A stretch of DNA of 49,893 nucleotides, taken from contig CANRHN010000008.1 in the NCBI GenBank assembly GCA_947630425.1, positions 1 through 49,893 on the forward strand, read 5' to 3'. This DNA comes from an uncultured Clostridia bacterium. Its GTDB lineage: Bacteria; Bacillota; Clostridia; Christensenellales; CAG-314. Under the pieces are notes generated by a model. It was given only the letters and a program-made list of their open reading frames with translations, did not search any database and had not been told where the DNA came from. Positions 1 through 7,511 of the stretch are shown here, piece after piece (position 1 is the stretch's first letter; each line of letters opens with the position of its first letter). The position numbers and the translations under genes were made by a program.

Positions 1-120
1 TTCGGTTGTTCCTTTCCCGACAAGTCCTGTTTGGAATTGTCGGGGTCTCCATTTGGGACGTGCTCTACCTGCTGAGCCCTCAACCGAGCAATCGGCGAAC
101 GTCGGCTCAGCAGATACGAG
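1..120. other. tRNA-Thr-derived, foldback-forming sequence (window edge)
   Basis: On the minus strand 58-80 repeats 23 bases of the neighbouring tRNA-Thr gene exactly (the D-arm and the first half of the anticodon stem). A degenerate copy in the opposite orientation lies at 102-120, so 57-120 can fold into a long imperfect hairpin. Other paired segments are 17-24 with 34-41 (CCCGACAA/TTGTCGGG) and 2-8 with 81-87 (TCGGTTG/CAACCGA). Together they give a cloverleaf-like outline, but no T-arm motif or 7-base anticodon loop is present. I take it as tRNA debris or a tRNA-derived RNA rather than a working tRNA. It is cut by the window edge. Confidence 0.45.
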
Positions 121-134
121 GTCAACAATATGCG

Positions 135-171
135 AAAAAAAGAGCTATCGCCAAAACGACAGCTCTTTTTT
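135..171 (-). terminator. Rho-independent terminator of tRNA-Thr
   Basis: Reading on the minus strand, a stem AGAGCT-TCG / CGA-AGCTCT with a six-base loop is followed by seven T. It starts right after the encoded CCA of tRNA-Thr. The A/T runs on both sides make it potentially bidirectional. Confidence 0.85.
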
Positions 172-247
172 TGGAGCTACTAACCGGATTTGAACCGGTG
201 ACCCCGTCCTTACCAAGGACGTGCTCTACCTGCTGAGCCATAGTAGC
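172..247 (-). tRNA. tRNA-Thr (anticodon GGT)
   Basis: A 76-base gene with 3' CCA encoded. The acceptor stem is GCTACTA/TAGTAGC, the D-arm is GCTC-AGCAGGTA-GAGC, the anticodon stem CGTCC/GGACG encloses the loop TTGGTAA with anticodon GGT, and the T-arm contains GGTTCAAATCC. GGT decodes ACC and ACT threonine codons. A consensus promoter lies just upstream and a hairpin terminator just downstream, so it is a single-gene unit. Confidence 0.95.
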
Positions 248-259
248 AACACCTTGCTT

Positions 260-288
260 ATTATATATTGTTTTACAGAACTTGTCAA
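260..288 (-). promoter_or_regulatory. Promoter of tRNA-Thr
   Basis: On the minus strand TTGACA (288-283), a 17-base spacer and TATAAT (265-260) form a perfect sigma-70/sigma-A promoter. Its start would fall a few bases before the tRNA. Confidence 0.85.
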
Positions 289-333
289 TAATTTTCCGCA
301 AAGTACTTTTGTTTGGTAAGCGCTTTTCATAAG

Positions 334-862
334 GTTCTGTACTGTAATAAATGTTGGGGTATGAAAGTAAACAGAATCCGGAAGCCGACTTCTATATTAA
401 CTCGGAATTTTCGCGCGCGGAGACGGACGTTTCGTCCGTAGTAGCGAGGAAAGCGAAAATTCCGTCTGCAATCGCGGACCTGCGCCGAGATTGCAGCCAA
501 ACTTGGGGGTGCTGGGGCAAGACCCCCAGCTAAGTCTAAAAAATGAAGGCACGTGCAGTGCCTTCCAAATGAGAACCCACACAAGTTGAAGAATGAAACT
601 TGGGTGGGAGAGGAGTAGCCGAGCGGTAGCAGTACCGACTGTACACCTACAGTTGGTGCTACCAAGCGAGTGCTACGACGACCGACCGAGGCGGCGCACC
701 GCGCCCGTAGGGTCACGATGGCGTAGGCGCCAAGCACAGAAGTGTACGCTCTTTTTTATTAAAAAATTATCTAAAGAGCTTTTATCTCATTTTTGAGGAG
801 TGTCAAGTCCATCCGACCGCCTCGCGTTTGGTCGGTGGCTCTAATGGCTTTGCCATAGAGCC
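334..862 (+). repeat. Structured intergenic repeat, copy 1 (full, with extra 115-base module)
   Basis: This copy aligns end to end with the reverse complement of 30010-30486, and its left end with 26267-26342. A 53-base block (795-847) is identical to copy 2, and the 69 bases 681-749 differ by about three. Visible helices: 404-414 with 453-463 (11 bp) enclosing ACGGACG-ttt-CGTCCGT (424-440); CTGCAATC/GATTGCAG (466-496); GCTGGGG/CCCCAGC (511-530); GAAGGCAC/GTGCCTTC (545-565); GCTCTTT/AAAGAGC near 748-779; CCGACC/GGTCGG (813-835); and a terminal GGCTCTAATGGC/GCCATAGAGCC hairpin (837-862). Positions 567-681 are absent from copy 2. No reading frame is conserved between copies. This accounts for most of the gene-free 248-915 interval. 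It may be a non-coding RNA or a non-autonomous mobile element; transcription and its strand are unknown. Confidence 0.85.
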
Positions 863-894
863 AAAAAGTCCCAAGCGCGTAGGCTCGGGACTTT
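863..894 (-). terminator. Terminator downstream of the MgtC-like gene
   Basis: On the minus strand an 8-bp stem AAAGTCCC/GGGACTTT with an inner AGC/GCT pairing is followed by TTTTT. It sits 22 bases after the stop codon of the gene ending at 916 and directly abuts the repeat element. Confidence 0.75.
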
Positions 895-915
895 GAATTT
901 GACGTTGAATGGTTT

Positions 916-1644
916 TTACAAATCTTCGAGGCGTTCCACCGAAAGAATGTCGGGGTGCGATGACATAAGCTTACTCAACTCGTTTGCAAAAAAGTTTTGT
1001 TTGGTGTAGATGACGGCTTCCGCTGTCATTTTGTCGTCGTCCTTTGTCATTTTGAAGCGGTGGAAGCTGTCGCAGCCGAAGTGTTCAATCAGGAAATCCT
1101 TGGTTTCGTCGCTGTAAACAAATTTGACAAAAAGCATGTGCTTGCGGCTTTTGCGCAACACAATCTTGCTGTGCAAGAACATCTGAATACCGAGAATTAT
1201 GACGGTAGAAGCAACGGCAACGATGGGCATACCCGCGCCAACAGCCATGCCGATGGCAGCCGTCGCCCAAATTCCCGCGGCAGTGGTAAGTCCGCGCAAA
1301 TTTTCTCTGCGGAAGAAAATGACGCCCGCGCCCAAGAAGGAAATACCGCTGACAACCTGCGCCGCAATACGTTCGCCGTCGCCAATGTCTCTTAACGCCA
1401 TAGATACCATCGTAAACAACGCCGAGGCGCAACCCACAATGAAGTGCGTTGCCATGCCCGCTTCCTTTTGGCGGCGGTTGCGTTCTATACCTATGATGAT
1501 GCCCAACGAGCCTGCAATCAACACGCGCAGTACAAAGATGAGCTGAATTTCCCAGCCCGTATATGCGGGTTTGCCCAATTCATGTCCGAAAAGTATTCCT
1601 ATCGGCAAATCTTTTAGGGATTTTGTAAAAGCCAACAAATTCAT
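916..1644 (-). CDS. MgtC/SapB family inner-membrane protein
   Basis: 242 residues. The N-terminal 150 residues hold about five hydrophobic segments with the family signature: GIERNRRQKEAGMATH (residues ~52-67, equivalent to the GxERxxxxxxAGLRTH motif), followed by ASALFTMVS and a GISFLGAGVIF segment. The C-terminal ~85 residues are soluble and acidic/basic, as in longer MgtC/YhiD relatives with an ACT-like tail. Characterised members support growth at low magnesium and modulate the membrane ATP synthase; the role here is inferred. The start has AAAGAGG seven bases upstream and its own promoter at 1676-1704. It is monocistronic between two terminators. Confidence 0.85.
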   Translation of the reverse strand: MNLLAFTKSLKDLPIGILFGHELGKPAYTGWEIQLIFVLRVLIAGSLGIIIGIERNRRQKEAGMATHFIVGCASALFTMVSMALRDIGDGERIAAQVVSGISFLGAGVIFFRRENLRGLTTAAGIWATAAIGMAVGAGMPIVAVASTVIILGIQMFLHSKIVLRKSRKHMLFVKFVYSDETKDFLIEHFGCDSFHRFKMTKDDDKMTAEAVIYTKQNFFANELSKLMSSHPDILSVERLEDL

Positions 1645-1675
1645 TTTTTGTGCCTCTTTCTTTTGCTGTCATAGT

Positions 1676-1704
1676 ATTCTATCACAAATACTATTCAATT
1701 TCAA
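1676..1704 (-). promoter_or_regulatory. Promoter of the MgtC-like gene
   Basis: Minus-strand TTGAAA (1704-1699), 17-base spacer, TAGAAT (1681-1676), about 32 bases before the start codon. Confidence 0.6.
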
Positions 1705-1733
1705 TACAAAATGTCAAAAAAAATATATTTGTA

Positions 1734-1760
1734 AAAAAATTACCCGCTTATACAAGCGGG
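1734..1760 (-). terminator. Terminator of the dnaD-dnaI-like operon
   Basis: Perfect stem CCCGCTT/AAGCGGG with a four-base loop, followed on the minus strand by TAATTTTTTT. It is 35 bases downstream of the dnaI-like stop. Confidence 0.8.
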
Positions 1761-1794
1761 CGCACACAAATTTTGCGTTTTGCGGCTGTCAAAA

Positions 1795-2697
1795 TTACTT
1801 TTTTGAAATTCTCTTGTCCTCTCCGACAAGCTGCAACAACAAAGTGACGTTTTGGTCCACCAAGCGGGAGAAAATGCGTTCATCATATTTTTCACGAATA
1901 TCTTGTAACGTCAGATTGGTGGAAATAAAGGTTTGCTTCCTGTTCAAAATGCGTTCATTCAGCAACGCAAAAAGATATTCCCCCGTAATGTTTTTGTATA
2001 CTTTTTCCGACCCCAAGTCGTCAATCAACAGCAAATCCACGTCCAACAATGCGTCAAAAAGCGATTCGCGGGTTTCCAAACCGTCAACGTGTGCATGGAA
2101 AAGTTGATTGTTGAGGTTAAATGATGTCACAAACAGTACGCTTTTGCCGAGATCCGCCGCTAAGTTGGCGCATGCCGTCAGCAAATAAGTTTTACCCGCG
2201 CCGACATTACCTACAAGCAACACGTTTCCTTTGCCGCTTTGGCAAAGCTCTTTTACTTTTTTGTAAACAGCCCTGTTGCGCTCATTTGTTTCGGTGCTGC
2301 GTTCAAACGTAAAATCCTCGCAAACAAGGTTGCCGTCGGCAACTATCAATTTGCGAATTTCTTTTTTCAGACATACGCATTGTTTGCCGTCTACGTAGCC
2401 GGTGTCGTTGCAAAGCGAGCAGTGATAGTGCGGCAACAAGTCGCTTTGAGAAAACCCCAACCGTGCCAGAAGTTTTTGCTGTTCCTTTTCGAGGTTTGCA
2501 ATTTCCCTTTGCAAGTTTTTGTCATCGGCTTTGCCCATTGCCAGATCCACCTGCAAAGCGCGCAGACTTTTTTCCAACTGCGCCCATTCGGCATTGGCGC
2601 GCAATGTTTCTCGTGCAATCGCGGCCTTTTCGTTGGCAGCAAAACGCCGTTCTTCCACAATACGCTTTGCATTTTGCAGTGTTTGCTGTTTGTTCAT
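1795..2697 (-). CDS. DnaC/DnaI-like helicase-loader AAA+ ATPase
   Basis: 300 residues. The N-terminal ~85 residues are a charged helical region. A zinc-binding cluster follows (C93, C96, C107, C109), as in DnaI. Then comes an AAA+ domain with Walker A GNVGAGKT (163-170), Walker B LLLIDDLG (222-229), sensor STN (259-261) and arginine-finger candidates R274/R278. The family loads the replicative helicase onto DNA with DnaD/DnaB-type partners. Its ATG overlaps the stop of the upstream dnaD-like gene (ATGA) and GGAGGA lies three bases upstream, so the two are translationally coupled. The related phage/IS loaders DnaC and IstB are less likely because of the DnaD partner. Confidence 0.9.
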   Translation of the reverse strand: MNKQQTLQNAKRIVEERRFAANEKAAIARETLRANAEWAQLEKSLRALQVDLAMGKADDKNLQREIANLEKEQQKLLARLGFSQSDLLPHYHCSLCNDTGYVDGKQCVCLKKEIRKLIVADGNLVCEDFTFERSTETNERNRAVYKKVKELCQSGKGNVLLVGNVGAGKTYLLTACANLAADLGKSVLFVTSFNLNNQLFHAHVDGLETRESLFDALLDVDLLLIDDLGSEKVYKNITGEYLFALLNERILNRKQTFISTNLTLQDIREKYDERIFSRLVDQNVTLLLQLVGEDKRISKK

Positions 2698-4142
2698 CAG
2701 TCCTCCGTTTCGTCCAACACGGTGAACAGTGCGTTTAACTGTTCGTCGGTATAATGTCTGCGTTCAAGGTCGTTGCCTATAATTGCGCGAGTTGCGGTTG
2801 ACGCGGATTTTGCGTCGTTTTTGTGAGATTTTGCCTGCTCGACGGTTACTATTCCGTTTTGCTTGTAGTCGGAAAGAATTCTGTTCATGTAGGCAATCGG
2901 CGAAGCCGTTCCTGCGGCAAGTTCCGCAGCGTAGTTTATCAATTCGAGGGGCATGTTCCACGTTTCCGTCCAAGTTTTGTACAGCAGTCTGTCGTTGGCG
3001 GTGGTGCGCCTGTCCAAGCCGCATTTGGTAAGGACAACTCGAATTTTTTCGTCGATGTCTGCCAACATGGCAAAATAGTTGTCAAGCGAGGTCAAATTCA
3101 CCACGCCGTTTTTGTACAGCTTGTCTATTATAGACGCAACGCCGTTCAATGTGCGTATGCCGCTTTTGAAGCAGTACTTGGCAATGGCGAGCAGCGTTTC
3201 GTCGTCGTAGCCGCGTCTCAGCCACGGCACAATGTACTCCTCTACAACGCTGTCCAAACGCTCGTAGTACACGCCAATGGATTTTGTCAATCCGCGCGCA
3301 AGGTCGAACAAACGGTTCTTTTCCGTCTCGTAGTCCTCGATTTCCTTGAGCGAAAGCGCGCCTTTGCGGTAAAATTCCGACAGCTTTGCGTCCAGCCGAG
3401 ACATTCCCCCCGACTTGCAGGTTTTGGCAACGGCGGTTATCACGTCCAACGAAAAACCGAAATCCTTGATCCATTTTTCGTAGTTTACGCGGTCGCTGTA
3501 GTCCACGTTGCGTTGGCTTCCCAAAGCCTTGAAAACAATTCGCAAATCGGCGTCGTACTTTTGTTGGCTGTTGAGATTTTCGCTTACGGCGGCAAGGGTG
3601 GTCGCGCCCTTGACCAGCTGATTGCGCGCAACCGTCAAAATGTATTGGTAGGAAATGCTGTTGCCCTTCAATTCTGCACAGTATTTGGCAACGTACACCA
3701 ACGCTTCGGGAGAAAAGGTTGTTTCCTCGAGGAAGGTGTAGTACTCGTTGTACTCGTTGACGGTTATCATTCTGCCCTCTATCACCGACTGAATTTCCTT
3801 GGAAAATTTGGCGTACTTGGAGGGCTTTATTTTTTTCAGCGTGCCCGTTCCGTCCCGCAAACTGTGGTACAGTACTTGCGAGGGGGAATCTATGAGCGTA
3901 ACAAGCCCCAATTCCTCCCAATAGCGAAAGGCATCGATGACTTCCTCGACGGAAATGTTCAATTTTAACGCAATGGTTTCGCAGCGGTTGTCGTCGCCGT
4001 CGCTGTTGGTCAAAGCCAAACCCAAAAGGTAAACAGCCGTGCATTTGTCGGGTGCATCGGGCATAAAATTCAAAAAGAATTTGTTTTCTACGGCGGTGTA
4101 GCCTGCGTCAACAAACTGTTTTTCTTTGATACAAAATGCCAT
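2697..4142 (-). CDS. DnaD/DnaB-type primosome protein with four DnaD-like repeats
   Basis: 481 residues from the ATG at 4142, chosen because AGAGG lies five bases upstream; an earlier in-frame ATG would place the start inside the promoter region. Residues ~1-95 resemble a winged-helix domain. Four helical DnaD/DnaB_2-like units follow at about 125-190, 200-272, 290-357 and 365-440, each with an AKYC- or AKTC-type helix, a glycine turn, and a final 'YKNGV' or 'YRKGAL' helix. The tail has an R-R-x-Y-T motif typical of DnaD C-termini. The family acts in helicase loading at origins and restart sites. Known members usually have one or two such domains, so four is unusual. It is co-transcribed with the DnaI-like loader. 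Confidence 0.85.
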   Translation of the reverse strand: MAFCIKEKQFVDAGYTAVENKFFLNFMPDAPDKCTAVYLLGLALTNSDGDDNRCETIALKLNISVEEVIDAFRYWEELGLVTLIDSPSQVLYHSLRDGTGTLKKIKPSKYAKFSKEIQSVIEGRMITVNEYNEYYTFLEETTFSPEALVYVAKYCAELKGNSISYQYILTVARNQLVKGATTLAAVSENLNSQQKYDADLRIVFKALGSQRNVDYSDRVNYEKWIKDFGFSLDVITAVAKTCKSGGMSRLDAKLSEFYRKGALSLKEIEDYETEKNRLFDLARGLTKSIGVYYERLDSVVEEYIVPWLRRGYDDETLLAIAKYCFKSGIRTLNGVASIIDKLYKNGVVNLTSLDNYFAMLADIDEKIRVVLTKCGLDRRTTANDRLLYKTWTETWNMPLELINYAAELAAGTASPIAYMNRILSDYKQNGIVTVEQAKSHKNDAKSASTATRAIIGNDLERRHYTDEQLNALFTVLDETED

Positions 4143-4167
4143 ATTTACCTCTTTTGTCAAGAAAGTA

Positions 4168-4196
4168 TTGATTATTTCCGCGTGATGCGTTATAAT
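4168..4196 (+). promoter_or_regulatory. Promoter of the SMC-like gene
   Basis: TTGATT (4168-4173), 17-base spacer, TATAAT (4191-4196). It lies in the 194-base divergent region between the DnaD-like gene and the coiled-coil gene. Confidence 0.7.
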
Positions 4197-4203
4197 AAAG
4201 AAT

Positions 4204-4234
4204 GTTACAATGCCCGAGTAGGCGTTTGCGTAAC
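4204..4234 (+). promoter_or_regulatory. 5'-terminal hairpin of the SMC-like transcript
   Basis: GTTAC-aat-GCC...GGC-gtttgc-GTAAC, a two-step stem that would begin at or within one or two bases of the predicted transcription start. A role in shielding the 5' end is inferred. Confidence 0.4.
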
Positions 4235-4336
4235 GGCGCAAGAGTCAATTGTTATTTTAGCACAAAACGCCGTCACAATCAACAGATTTATCAAACAAAA
4301 CTCGGCGCAAGTCAATTCTGAGGCAAGAGGTGCCAA

Positions 4337-7300
4337 ATGAAAATCATCAAACTTGTTGCAACCGACCTACAATCCAACGAAAAACAGGTGTTCGTGTTCG
4401 GTACGGGTACAGAGGGCAAGGACGTTGTTACGACCCGCGGCGGACGATTGGGCAACTACTTTGATTTTTGCTTTGAGCAGGCGGAGTGTACGCGCGACGT
4501 CGAAGTGGAGTTTTTTGTAAACGACGAGCAGTATTCGCTGTCCCGTTTGCACAACGAGGACGGTACAACGCGCACCGTGCTTAAGCTCATGACAGAAGAG
4601 GGCTCTTATCAGGTGGTGGCTCGCTCTCACGCGATAGAGTACCTTGAGCAGCTTATGGGCACTTCCGTAAGCGGTTTGCTGCGCATGGGGTACGTAAACA
4701 ACAAGACGGTGGAGGCTTTTCACGGGGACTTGATGCAATTTGACGAAATACGTTTGCTCAACGAAGTGCAACAAAGCATTTTCCGTTCCAATGCCGAGGC
4801 TCAAGCGATGAAGGAAAACGCGATGAAGCGTCTCAAAGAGTACGCCGCGGACGCCGTGCCCGCTTCCTCGGAAGAATTGGACGAGCTGAATTCCGAATTG
4901 GACGTGTTGGTTCGGGACATCACTGTGGCTACGGCTCAGCTTGGAGAACTTAAAGCCAAGCAAAACGTAGACTCCATACGTTCCGACATCACGGCTCAGC
5001 TAAACGACGCTCAAGCGCGCTACAACAAACTTATCGCCGGACAAGCGGACGTGGACGACGCACGCGCCAGAGTAAAGCTGCGCGACGACGTGGAGCTGCT
5101 TATTCCCAAGGTAAAAACGCTGCAGTCTCTGACGGAACAGCGTGACAGCTACGAAAAACGCCGTTTTGAAATTACGGGCGAATTGGAGTGGCAGGAAAAC
5201 GAGTTGAGTGCAATACGTCAGCAGTTGGAAGAAAAGAACAAGCAGTATGCCGTCACGCAGGACAAGCGCAACCGTATCGAAGCCATCAACAACGAGTTGA
5301 CCTACATTGCTTCGCTTTACGAAAAGAACAAGGCTCTCAACGAACAGCTGTTGGAGCTTAACGAAAAACAGGAACGTCTGACTGCGGAAAAGGCTCTTTA
5401 TGCCGACAGGTTGGCGCAGGTGGAAAAAAACGTAAACGAAGTCAAGGAAAGCCTCGACGCGTTTCACATTCCCGCACGCTCTGTAGGAGAGCTTTTGGAG
5501 TCGGTGCGTATCGACGTCAAAATCGACGAGGTAAACGCGCAAATTGAAAAGCTTTCCAGCGAGCTTGCCGTCAAGGAAAGTCAAATTGCCGAAAAGGAAA
5601 GCAAGCTGGTAGTTCAGGTCAAGCGTTTCCGCGCGGTTGCGGAGTTGGACAACACCGTCACACCCTTCAAAGCGCGCGAAACTATTTTGCAGGTTCTCGA
5701 CACCAAGTACTCCAAATTGGAAACGGTCAACCTGTCCCTCAAAGAAAAACAGCGCAACCTCGAACGCGCCTTGGAGGACTACAAGTACCGTTTGATTCAG
5801 CTGGAGCAGTCGCGCAGTCGTTTGGAAGGGGAAAGGGAAAAAACTCTTTTGCGCAAGCAGGAGGAGTTTAAGCGCGAGGTGTACCTCAACAGTCAAAAGG
5901 TTTTCAGCGACGACGCAACAAGCGTGTTTGCCGTCACCGTAAATTTCAACGACGCGGAAGTGGAAACGCTCAATCAGGAAATTACCGCCCGCAACCTCGA
6001 CAGGGATTTGTTGATGGAACGCGCCAACCAATTGGACGGAGCTTTGAAGGAAATCAAACGTCACATCGACATCAACTCCGCCGAAATGGAAACGTTACAG
6101 CGAGAAAAGGACAACATCAATCGTCGCTACAACGAGATTGTCTCGCAAAACACAAACGAAACGGTTTTCAACTACCTCAAGGCGTTAAGCTCCGACAACG
6201 GCACAAAGTATTTGCTTGACGTGCAACAGGACGCCGTGCGCTGCGAGGCGGAACTGAACGAGCTTAAACGCTCCACCGAATCGCTTCGCGCCAAGCTGTC
6301 CGCTCTGAAAAACCGTCTTTCCTATCTTAAGGAAACGCAAACGGGATTTGACGACACCCGCGTTTCCATTGACGCGCTTATTTCTTCCAACGACAAGCTC
6401 AAGGACGAGCTGTCCGACATAGGCGACCGCTTGAGCAACGGCTACGAGCAGTACAAGGCGTTGACGCGCCAAATGGAAAACATCGAATCCCGTTTGGACG
6501 ACATCAAGGGCGCAATTCTGGAAAACACCAAAACCGTCAAGGTCAACGAACAGCAGATTGCCGAGTCCACCGCCAAGGCGCAAAGCATTGCCGGCACAGA
6601 CGACTTGGAAAAGGCTGTCACAAACTTCCGCTACGAGGTGGGAGACGTGGAAAGCGAATTGCAGATGCTCAAAGATTCGGCTCAGACAATGGAAAAGGAA
6701 ATTTTCAAAAAGCGTCTCGAGTTGGAAAAGACCCAATGGTTGTACGACAGCAAGGTGAGCGAGTACGACGAACTGCATCGCGAGCTACAATTCGAGTTTA
6801 ACCTTAAGGGCTTGGACGTAGACAAGGTTGCGGCAATGGATCTGGACGTCAGCGTGGAGGGCTTGCGCAAGCTGATTGCCGAGTTTGACACAATGCGCAG
6901 CAGTCTTTCGGAAAAAATCGACAATCTGTACTCCATTCTCAAAAGTCAGCCCGCGCCCGTCGTTACGCGCGAGGAAATCGCTTCCAAACAACAGGAAATC
7001 GAGCTGCTCACAAAGCGTCGCGAGCAATTGGAAAAGCAACGCAACGAAAAGCTCAGCGTCTACGTTGCGGCAAGCAACGCCCGCGCAAAGGTGGGAGTTG
7101 CCGCGGCGGAAGCCAAAACGCTCAACAATCTGAAGGAAACGTTGGGTCACAATCAAATCGTTTCGTTGCTCATTTCCGACAAAATCAAGTCCATTTTGCT
7201 CACGGCTACCAACTATCTCAACAGCATGGGCGGCGGCAATTTGCGTTTGGTGGAAAAGGATTGCAAACTGCAGCTTAAGGAAGGAAACCAACTTACGGAC

Positions 7301-7495
7301 TTTGACAGTCTTGATCCCGAGCTGAAAACGATGGTGTACGTCAGCACGCTGTTGGCTGTTCCCAGCGCAGACAGCTCCGATGGCAAGTGGATAATTTTCG
7401 AAGAGCGCATCAATGCCGATCGCGAGGCGTTGTCCGCCATGCTCAAGAGCATTGCCGACGTCAGCTATGTGGTCTCGTCGGAATTGGAAAAATAA
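4337..7495 (+). CDS. SMC/Rad50/SbcC-like coiled-coil protein with degenerate ATPase head
   Basis: 1052 residues. The N-terminal ~150 residues and C-terminal ~110 residues look like the two halves of an ABC-type head. Between them is about 800 residues of heptad-rich, E/K/Q/R-rich coiled coil, with a possible break near residues 520-545. The Walker A position reads GTGTEGKD (~22-29), lacking the usual S/T after GK. The signature-like region reads SLDPELKTM, and the Walker B-like strand is KWIIFEERI (~1016-1024) where hhhhDE is expected. ATP binding may therefore be weak or lost. AGAGGTG precedes the ATG. It is divergent from dnaD/dnaI-like genes and monocistronic, ending in a bidirectional terminator. 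A role in chromosome organisation or repair is inference only. Confidence 0.65.
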   Translation: MKIIKLVATDLQSNEKQVFVFGTGTEGKDVVTTRGGRLGNYFDFCFEQAECTRDVEVEFFVNDEQYSLSRLHNEDGTTRTVLKLMTEEGSYQVVARSHAIEYLEQLMGTSVSGLLRMGYVNNKTVEAFHGDLMQFDEIRLLNEVQQSIFRSNAEAQAMKENAMKRLKEYAADAVPASSEELDELNSELDVLVRDITVATAQLGELKAKQNVDSIRSDITAQLNDAQARYNKLIAGQADVDDARARVKLRDDVELLIPKVKTLQSLTEQRDSYEKRRFEITGELEWQENELSAIRQQLEEKNKQYAVTQDKRNRIEAINNELTYIASLYEKNKALNEQLLELNEKQERLTAEKALYADRLAQVEKNVNEVKESLDAFHIPARSVGELLESVRIDVKIDEVNAQIEKLSSELAVKESQIAEKESKLVVQVKRFRAVAELDNTVTPFKARETILQVLDTKYSKLETVNLSLKEKQRNLERALEDYKYRLIQLEQSRSRLEGEREKTLLRKQEEFKREVYLNSQKVFSDDATSVFAVTVNFNDAEVETLNQEITARNLDRDLLMERANQLDGALKEIKRHIDINSAEMETLQREKDNINRRYNEIVSQNTNETVFNYLKALSSDNGTKYLLDVQQDAVRCEAELNELKRSTESLRAKLSALKNRLSYLKETQTGFDDTRVSIDALISSNDKLKDELSDIGDRLSNGYEQYKALTRQMENIESRLDDIKGAILENTKTVKVNEQQIAESTAKAQSIAGTDDLEKAVTNFRYEVGDVESELQMLKDSAQTMEKEIFKKRLELEKTQWLYDSKVSEYDELHRELQFEFNLKGLDVDKVAAMDLDVSVEGLRKLIAEFDTMRSSLSEKIDNLYSILKSQPAPVVTREEIASKQQEIELLTKRREQLEKQRNEKLSVYVAASNARAKVGVAAAEAKTLNNLKETLGHNQIVSLLISDKIKSILLTATNYLNSMGGGNLRLVEKDCKLQLKEGNQLTDFDSLDPELKTMVYVSTLLAVPSADSSDGKWIIFEERINADREALSAMLKSIADVSYVVSSELEK

Positions 7496-7511
7496 AAGAT
7501 TTTACCAAACG

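Noticed and set aside
6..236. 76-codon frame ending in a tRNA-like peptide (GFEPVTPSLPRTCSTC)
   Set aside because: It runs across the antisense of the tRNA-Thr gene and its terminator; a classic false gene.
351..533. Plus-strand frame whose first ~16 residues resemble frames in repeat copies 2 and 3
   Set aside because: Copy 2 has an in-frame stop soon after, and changes between copies 1 and 3 are mostly non-synonymous. No ribosome site.
605..690. tRNA-Ser-like sequence in repeat copy 1
   Set aside because: The D-arm-like start is suggestive, but the loop is not seven bases and no T-arm consensus (GGTTCRANYCC) is found.
327..737. Open frame of 136 codons on the minus strand through repeat copy 1, similar at its start to a 79-codon frame at 30189-30428
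   Set aside because: The similarity follows from nucleotide identity of the repeats. After the copy-1-specific module the two frames diverge into different reading frames, substitutions are not biased to synonymous sites, and stems explain the conservation better.
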